DNA of 9,582 nt from Acidaminobacter sp. (GTDB lineage Bacteria > Bacillota_A > Clostridia > Peptostreptococcales > Acidaminobacteraceae): NCBI GenBank assembly GCA_009881125.1, contig WXFH01000375.1:1-9582 (forward strand). The letters are read 5' to 3'. This document shows, in pieces, positions 6,536-9,582 of this stretch. Position 1 is the first letter of the stretch, and every line of letters starts with the position of its first letter. The notes beneath the pieces are model-generated. The model was not told where the DNA came from. It saw nothing but the letters and a program-made list of their open reading frames with translations, and searched no databases. A program made the position numbers and the translations under genes.

Positions 6536-7942
6536 TTAGTTCGGGCCGCCAATATGCCATAATGAATCATTGATGTCCTTTTGAATTGCGCTGAATATAG
6601 CTTCCAACGCAGCGGAATCACCGGCTGTATAATACGTTGTTTCACCAGTAGTAGCAAAGGCGATATCCTGCAGACTGCCATAATCTGATGATCTTGCAGA
6701 AAAACCAATAACATAAACTTTTATAGGTTCTTTGTCTGCTGTTGAGCCGGATCCATAGGTTTCCACCAAGTTTCCAATAGCATTGACATACTGAGTTCCC
6801 CAATAATCAAGTTCATTACCTTTACCACCATATCGACCTTGAGCATAGTCTGTGTTATAAGACGAAATCTCTCGATTATCAATATTTGAAGATCCTGTTA
6901 CATAAGTGTAATTTGATAGAACGTTGCCTGGAGAATTCACTCTGTGGGCGCTGTAAAAGGTTGTGACACCATCTACGAGTATAACCATAAAATTCTTAAT
7001 GGTATTGTCAGAATTTGCATCATTAAATTCGTACAAAACATGATAGCCCCGTCTGATCCCATCACCCGTATTGGTGCCCCCGCCTGCTGATAATGAATTA
7101 ATTTTGTCTTTCATCACTGAACTAGCAGTGTCATTGACCCTAACGGGTTCCATAATAAAGGAACCATTTGCTGTACTGTCAAAAGGAATAATAGAAGCAT
7201 AAATATTTGGATTTGAAGAAAGGCTGTCAATTAATCGATTGGCTTCAATTCTGAGTTTTTTCATTCTGCTGTGATAATATGAATTAGAATGATTATCATT
7301 TACATAATCATCATCATCTCCATCCATTCTCCAAGCCATACTGCCGGATTTATCGAGGACAAAAGCTACTGCGGCCTTGGTATCAGAGACTTCAGTAGGT
7401 CTCGGGTCAGTTCTGTAGGCTAAAGCGTTTGCCGGGAGTGACGTACTTCCTCTGTCAATAACTTGTAAGGAATTTAGAGCCTCGACTTCTGACTTGATTT
7501 CTCGGTTTTGCCCATTGACATTAGCCACTATTGTGTATTCAAGCAGATTATCGTCATATGAGGGTGTGATCTTACTGAAAATCAAATTGTAAGTTACACC
7601 TTCTTGCGGTTCAGCTACGACCTGTGCAACATGAGCGCTGCCATTCCATTTATATTCAACTATACTAGTTTGATCTATACTTGGAATAATATAATTCCAG
7701 CCTGGCGTAAGATTATTGTGATTTGAACGTCGGAGCGCAAATGTCGCAGAGGCATCTCTTATAATGGTATTGACCTTCTGTGACAGCATTCTAAGCTCAA
7801 ATTGAACGTCATACTCACTCATAGCTCTATCTGGAAGCCGAATGGTGGCAAAGAGAAAATTGAAAGATAATGAAACAACTAAACCAAAAAGTGCAAGAGA
7901 AATGATCAACTCAATTAAGGTGATACCTCGCTTGTTTATCAT
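6536..7942 (-). CDS. Modular type IV minor pilin (PilW/GspJ-like prepilin) fused to a VWA domain
   Basis: Encodes 468 residues. The ATG at 7942 is chosen because AAGGAAGGTG lies eight bases upstream and MINKRG|ITLIE is a normal prepilin leader (cut after Gly6, Glu11 at +5, hydrophobic helix to about 31). An upstream ATG at 8053 would add 37 non-leader residues and overlap the preceding gene. The pilin module, about 1-165, resembles PilW/GspJ minor pilins. A VWA domain follows at about 190-455 with an intact MIDAS: D197-x-S199-x-S201 in DKSGSM, T290 in GGGT and D324 in VDG. An Asp-rich loop (GDDDDYVND, 208-216) follows the first MIDAS motif. Known precedent: the modular pilin PilB of Streptococcus sanguinis carries a VWA module used in adhesion. 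By analogy this protein would present a metal-dependent binding head on the pilus, probably at the tip. The binding partner is unknown. Confidence 0.93.
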   Translation of the reverse strand: MINKRGITLIELIISLALFGLVVSLSFNFLFATIRLPDRAMSEYDVQFELRMLSQKVNTIIRDASATFALRRSNHNNLTPGWNYIIPSIDQTSIVEYKWNGSAHVAQVVAEPQEGVTYNLIFSKITPSYDDNLLEYTIVANVNGQNREIKSEVEALNSLQVIDRGSTSLPANALAYRTDPRPTEVSDTKAAVAFVLDKSGSMAWRMDGDDDDYVNDNHSNSYYHSRMKKLRIEANRLIDSLSSNPNIYASIIPFDSTANGSFIMEPVRVNDTASSVMKDKINSLSAGGGTNTGDGIRRGYHVLYEFNDANSDNTIKNFMVILVDGVTTFYSAHRVNSPGNVLSNYTYVTGSSNIDNREISSYNTDYAQGRYGGKGNELDYWGTQYVNAIGNLVETYGSGSTADKEPIKVYVIGFSARSSDYGSLQDIAFATTGETTYYTAGDSAALEAIFSAIQKDINDSLWHIGGPN

Positions 7943-8009
7943 AATCGATTCACCTTCCTTATTCACCCATGGATAATGTGATATATATCTTAAAGTAAAA
8001 TTACATAAT

Positions 8010-8468
8010 TTAGAATTCTTTCCAAACAACGTTTTTTTGATTGGATGGATCAATGTATAAGGTTCTGGTTCTAGAGATATTGTTCAGATCCAAAGTGCCG
8101 GTTGATACAATTTTAATCCAGCCCATATAATTTGCATCTGTACTTTTTGTGACTACTATATCTACTGTACCGTTCCCAAAGGCAATATCATCTTCACTTA
8201 GTGAAGCAACTGTTCCATCCTTAATGTCATCAAAAAGCTCATTTTCATTTGCTACTAAAGAAGTAAATGCCATTTGAACACCAGAGTAAGAAAGATAATA
8301 CGCTTCAATGGAATATTCTTGGTGCTTAGCCTGCTTTAAATTATTTCCAAATAACGAAACCACTATAGCGGCGAATATAGCAACCAACAAAAATACAATG
8401 ACTGCATAAACAATCGCACTGCCCTTATTATTTTTGAGATTTCGATAAACAGCGGCTTTGTGATTCAT
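8010..8468 (-). CDS. PilX/GspK-like minor prepilin lacking Glu+5
   Basis: Encodes 152 residues from the ATG at 8468, with AGGTGAT three bases upstream. Residues 12-16, KNNKG, followed by SAIVYAVIVFLL resemble a prepilin leader cut after Gly16. Position +5 is Tyr instead of the usual Glu. The helix runs to about 42 and continues into a segment with QAKHQEYSIEAYYLSYSG, typical of PilX N-terminal regions. GspK and PilX proteins, which sit at the pilus or pseudopilus tip, characteristically lack Glu+5, so the absence fits a tip role rather than a defect. The C-terminal half (about 75-152) is a small beta-rich domain (VDIVVTKS, GWIKIVSTGTL, TRTLYID), the typical size for this family. It is the first gene of the operon, 67 bases upstream of the VWA pilin, and likely starts the tip complex with the two modular pilins. 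Confidence 0.85.
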   Translation of the reverse strand: MNHKAAVYRNLKNNKGSAIVYAVIVFLLVAIFAAIVVSLFGNNLKQAKHQEYSIEAYYLSYSGVQMAFTSLVANENELFDDIKDGTVASLSEDDIAFGNGTVDIVVTKSTDANYMGWIKIVSTGTLDLNNISRTRTLYIDPSNQKNVVWKEF

Positions 8469-8678
8469 AGGATCACCTCATAATAAAAAAATAAAAACAC
8501 GTAAAAACCAAGTAGCAGGTTATACAAGTAATTTCAAATATAAAGTTCATATCCTTCAGTCTTACAACAATGATGCTCTCATTCTATGATCTAATTCATG
8601 AGATATGTATACCCTAAAAATAGGGATAATTAACGTATTCAATATGTTGAAATATGGATTAAATCAATAATTTGAATT

Positions 8679-8708
8679 ATAATAAAGATTTATTAGGCAG
8701 ATTTACAA
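8679..8708 (-). promoter_or_regulatory. Candidate promoter for the minor-pilin operon
   Basis: On the minus strand, TTGTAA (8708-8703, four of six to TTGACA) and TATTAT (8684-8679, five of six to TATAAT) are separated by 18 bases. A TATAAT overlaps at 8681-8676 but at a 21-base spacing. The position is about 210 bases upstream of the first pilin gene, leaving a long AT-rich leader in which I see no known riboswitch. AT-rich sequence produces such matches by chance, so confidence is modest. Confidence 0.4.
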
Positions 8709-8730
8709 TAACTCTAAAGAATAAACACTA

Positions 8731-8780
8731 TTCCGGTGCCAAACCAGGATTCCAAAACAGAAACTGATCTGACACCGGAG
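8731..8780. repeat. CCGGTG inverted repeat, REP-like element
   Basis: TCCGGTG at 8732-8738 and CACCGGA at 8773-8779 form a perfect 7-bp inverted repeat around a 34-base centre. The arm GGTGTCAGATC on the minus strand is loosely like the GGTGACAGGTAC core of the neighbouring repeats. There is no T-run after it in either direction, so it is not a standard terminator. It appears once here. It closes the intergenic region 8469-8793, which otherwise holds the candidate promoter and the ribosome site of the first pilin gene. Confidence 0.6.
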
Positions 8781-8793
8781 CTCTTCATTTTGA

Positions 8794-9051
8794 TCAAGCA
8801 ACTTCACTAATTTCTTTAACTGTACCTGGCACTGAAAATAGCATTTTTCTATAACAACTGTTCTCTGAAAGGGGTTGAAATAACTTACTTATTAAGTTGA
8901 CAACTTCATCAACGTCATAGGCGGAGACAGGTACGGAATATCTACCAGATCCGAAGTTAAATTGTAAAATAACTTCACCATCTTCGCTATCTGTACCTGT
9001 CACCCATAACCCGTTTTTACTCTGACTAATCCCTACAAGCCTTGCAGTCAC
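8794..9051 (-). CDS. Doubtful 85-codon ORF within the repeat cluster
   Basis: The frame is open for 85 codons from a GTG at 9051 but has no Shine-Dalgarno site; the bases upstream are AT-only around AACAATTTTATTTA. It is built almost entirely of repeat sequence: residues 1-32 come from the 151-bp repeat and the middle from the 88-bp repeat shared with 9186-9273. A homologous but shorter reading frame exists in copy 1 (VTGTNGE there against VTGTDSE here), where it runs into the riboswitch. Differences between the copies fall on all codon positions, which argues against selection for protein. I list it so a reader can judge it; it is more likely a chance ORF or a decayed gene than a real one. 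Confidence 0.22.
   Translation of the reverse strand: MTARLVGISQSKNGLWVTGTDSEDGEVILQFNFGSGRYSVPVSAYDVDEVVNLISKLFQPLSENSCYRKMLFSVPGTVKEISEVA
8852..8939. repeat. 88-bp repeat, long-insert type, copy 1
   Basis: Aligns to 9186-9273 at a constant offset of 334 bases. The first 52 bases are identical, followed by scattered differences, and the unit ends in GACAGGTACGGAAT. One end shares the common core with the other family members, while the rest (the GTTCTCTGAAAGGGG block) is found only in these two copies. Confidence 0.88.
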
Positions 9052-9106
9052 TAAATAAAATTGTTAACAACTTCCGCAACTTCACTGAAGGTGACAGGTA
9101 CGGGCA
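8956..9106. repeat. Dispersed 151-bp repeat, copy 2 (GGTGACAGGTACGG family)
   Basis: This is the partner of 4245-4395, the same length and gap-free. It contains the inverted 12-mers at 8993-9004 and 9090-9101. Here it is embedded in a cluster of related units instead of standing alone, and its terminal CAGGTACGGG is present once instead of three times. Confidence 0.82.
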
Positions 9107-9115
9107 GATTTTAAA

Positions 9116-9182
9116 CCTTGCAATCACTAGATCTAATTTCAAACAACTTCTGCAACTTCACTTGGGGTGACAGGTACGGAAT
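9116..9182. repeat. 67-bp partial unit of the dispersed repeat
   Basis: Matches 9040-9106 and 4329-4395 at the same length: CCTTGCAATCACTA at one end, an AACTTC-rich middle, and GGTGACAGGTACGG at the other. It lacks the half that carries GTACCTGTCACC. It lies nine bases from copy 2 and three bases from the second long-insert unit, making a near-tandem array. Confidence 0.85.
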
Positions 9183-9185
9183 GTC

Positions 9186-9273
9186 TAACAACTGTTCTCT
9201 GAAAGGGGTTGAAATAACTTACTTATTAAGTTGACAAGTTCATCAACTTCACAGACAGTGACAGGTACGGAAT
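9186..9273. repeat. 88-bp repeat, long-insert type, copy 2
   Basis: Partner of 8852-8939. In the frame matching the doubtful 85-codon ORF it would encode VNLISKLFQPLSENSC and then stop at once, so the copy is not itself a gene. It lies 36 bases past the end of the pilin-like gene at the right edge. Confidence 0.88.
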
Positions 9274-9308
9274 GTCCTGATATTTTGGTATCAATCACCC
9301 AGTGTTTC

Positions 9309-9582
9309 TTATGGTTTAGGGAATAATACTGCATCTTCAACTAATGTTCCGCCGGCGGTTTCGCCAGCTGCCGATAATGTTACGGTTGCTTCACCATCTG
9401 TTACAGTAAGGGTATAATTATCATAGTCAGCTGCTACTCCTCTTAAAAATTCTCCGGTGATTAATGTTGCAATATCGACTGTATCAACCGAGTTTTCTAT
9501 ACAATAAACTTCAGCTGCGCCAGCAAGAGTTGCGGCATTACTATAGTTCTTTTGATCAATAGATCTATCCTGAATACCTGCA
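9309..9582 (-). CDS. C-terminal part of a type IV pilin-like protein (5' end outside the window)
   Basis: The minus-strand frame from the window edge to the TAA at 9311-9309 is open for 90 codons: AGIQDRSIDQKNY, then SNAATLAGAAEVYCIEN, continuing to EDAVLFPKP. The pattern of an amphipathic helix with small residues and a Tyr (TLAGAAEVYCIEN), followed by a stretch like IATLITGEFLRGV and beta strands (YTLTVTDGEATVTLS), is typical of the globular half of clostridial major pilins (PilA-like). There the helix is followed by a linker and a short beta sheet ending near the C-terminus. The prepilin leader would be upstream of base 9582 and is not visible, so the assignment rests on resemblance and on its position directly upstream of a minor-pilin operon. 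No start codon lies within the window. Confidence 0.72.
   Translation of the reverse strand, partial: AGIQDRSIDQKNYSNAATLAGAAEVYCIENSVDTVDIATLITGEFLRGVAADYDNYTLTVTDGEATVTLSAAGETAGGTLVEDAVLFPKP

Noticed and set aside
7943..8053. Longer start for the VWA pilin at 8053
   Set aside because: It would overlap the preceding gene by 44 bases and place 37 residues before a proper prepilin leader; the ATG at 7942 has a strong ribosome site and starts exactly at MINKRG.
8469..8730. A second c-di-GMP riboswitch upstream of the pilin operon
   Set aside because: I looked for the GEMM-I core (GACGCAAAGCC, GGCAAAC) and for class II hallmarks on the minus strand of the long leader and found neither.
8852..9276. 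Possible CRISPR array from the repeated GGTGACAGGTACGG motif
   Set aside because: Spacing is irregular, the regions between cores are themselves repeated instead of unique, the motif occurs in both orientations, and there are no cas genes.

Overview
The window looks like part of a cell-surface adhesion locus from a Gram-positive anaerobe, most likely a member of the Clostridia (Bacillota). The indicators are moderate-to-low GC, strong Shine-Dalgarno sites, an LPXTG sortase-anchored protein, a lipobox lipoprotein, type IV prepilins and a c-di-GMP-I (GEMM-I) riboswitch. All convincing genes lie on the minus strand, so transcription runs from high to low coordinates. The species cannot be named from the sequence alone.

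Layout in the direction of transcription: (1) 9582-9309 holds the C-terminal 90 residues of a pilin-like protein whose 5' end is outside the window. (2) 9276-8794 is a cluster of short dispersed repeats with a GGTGACAGGTACGG core, containing a doubtful 85-codon ORF. (3) 8793-8469 is an AT-rich intergenic region with a CCGGTG inverted repeat and a candidate promoter. (4) 8468-4430 is a three-gene minor-pilin operon: a PilX/GspK-like prepilin lacking Glu+5, a PilW/GspJ-like prepilin fused to a von Willebrand factor A (VWA) domain, and a PilV-like prepilin carrying Ig-like and Big_2 modules plus a beta-sandwich C-terminus. (5) 4413-4118 holds a second copy of the dispersed repeat, a candidate -10 box at its edge, a c-di-GMP-I riboswitch and an intrinsic terminator. 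(6) 4022-1032 encodes a large LPXTG-anchored VWA adhesin with InlB-type repeats and Cna_B/SpaA/SdrD-like stalk domains. (7) 961-911 is a strong terminator. (8) 862-107 encodes a lipoprotein of unknown function. Bases 1-106 contain nothing I can support.

The genes fit a common theme of attachment. The pilin operon would make a minor-pilin tip complex displaying a VWA adhesin and an Ig-like adhesin. The LPXTG protein is a second VWA adhesin attached to the wall by sortase. The riboswitch links the second adhesin to c-di-GMP, the usual signal for sessile life. The closing stem P1 of its aptamer shares bases with the left arm of the terminator, so ligand binding should prevent termination (a predicted ON switch). 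Because no terminator is visible after the pilin operon, the riboswitch may also gate read-through from the pilin genes into the adhesin gene.
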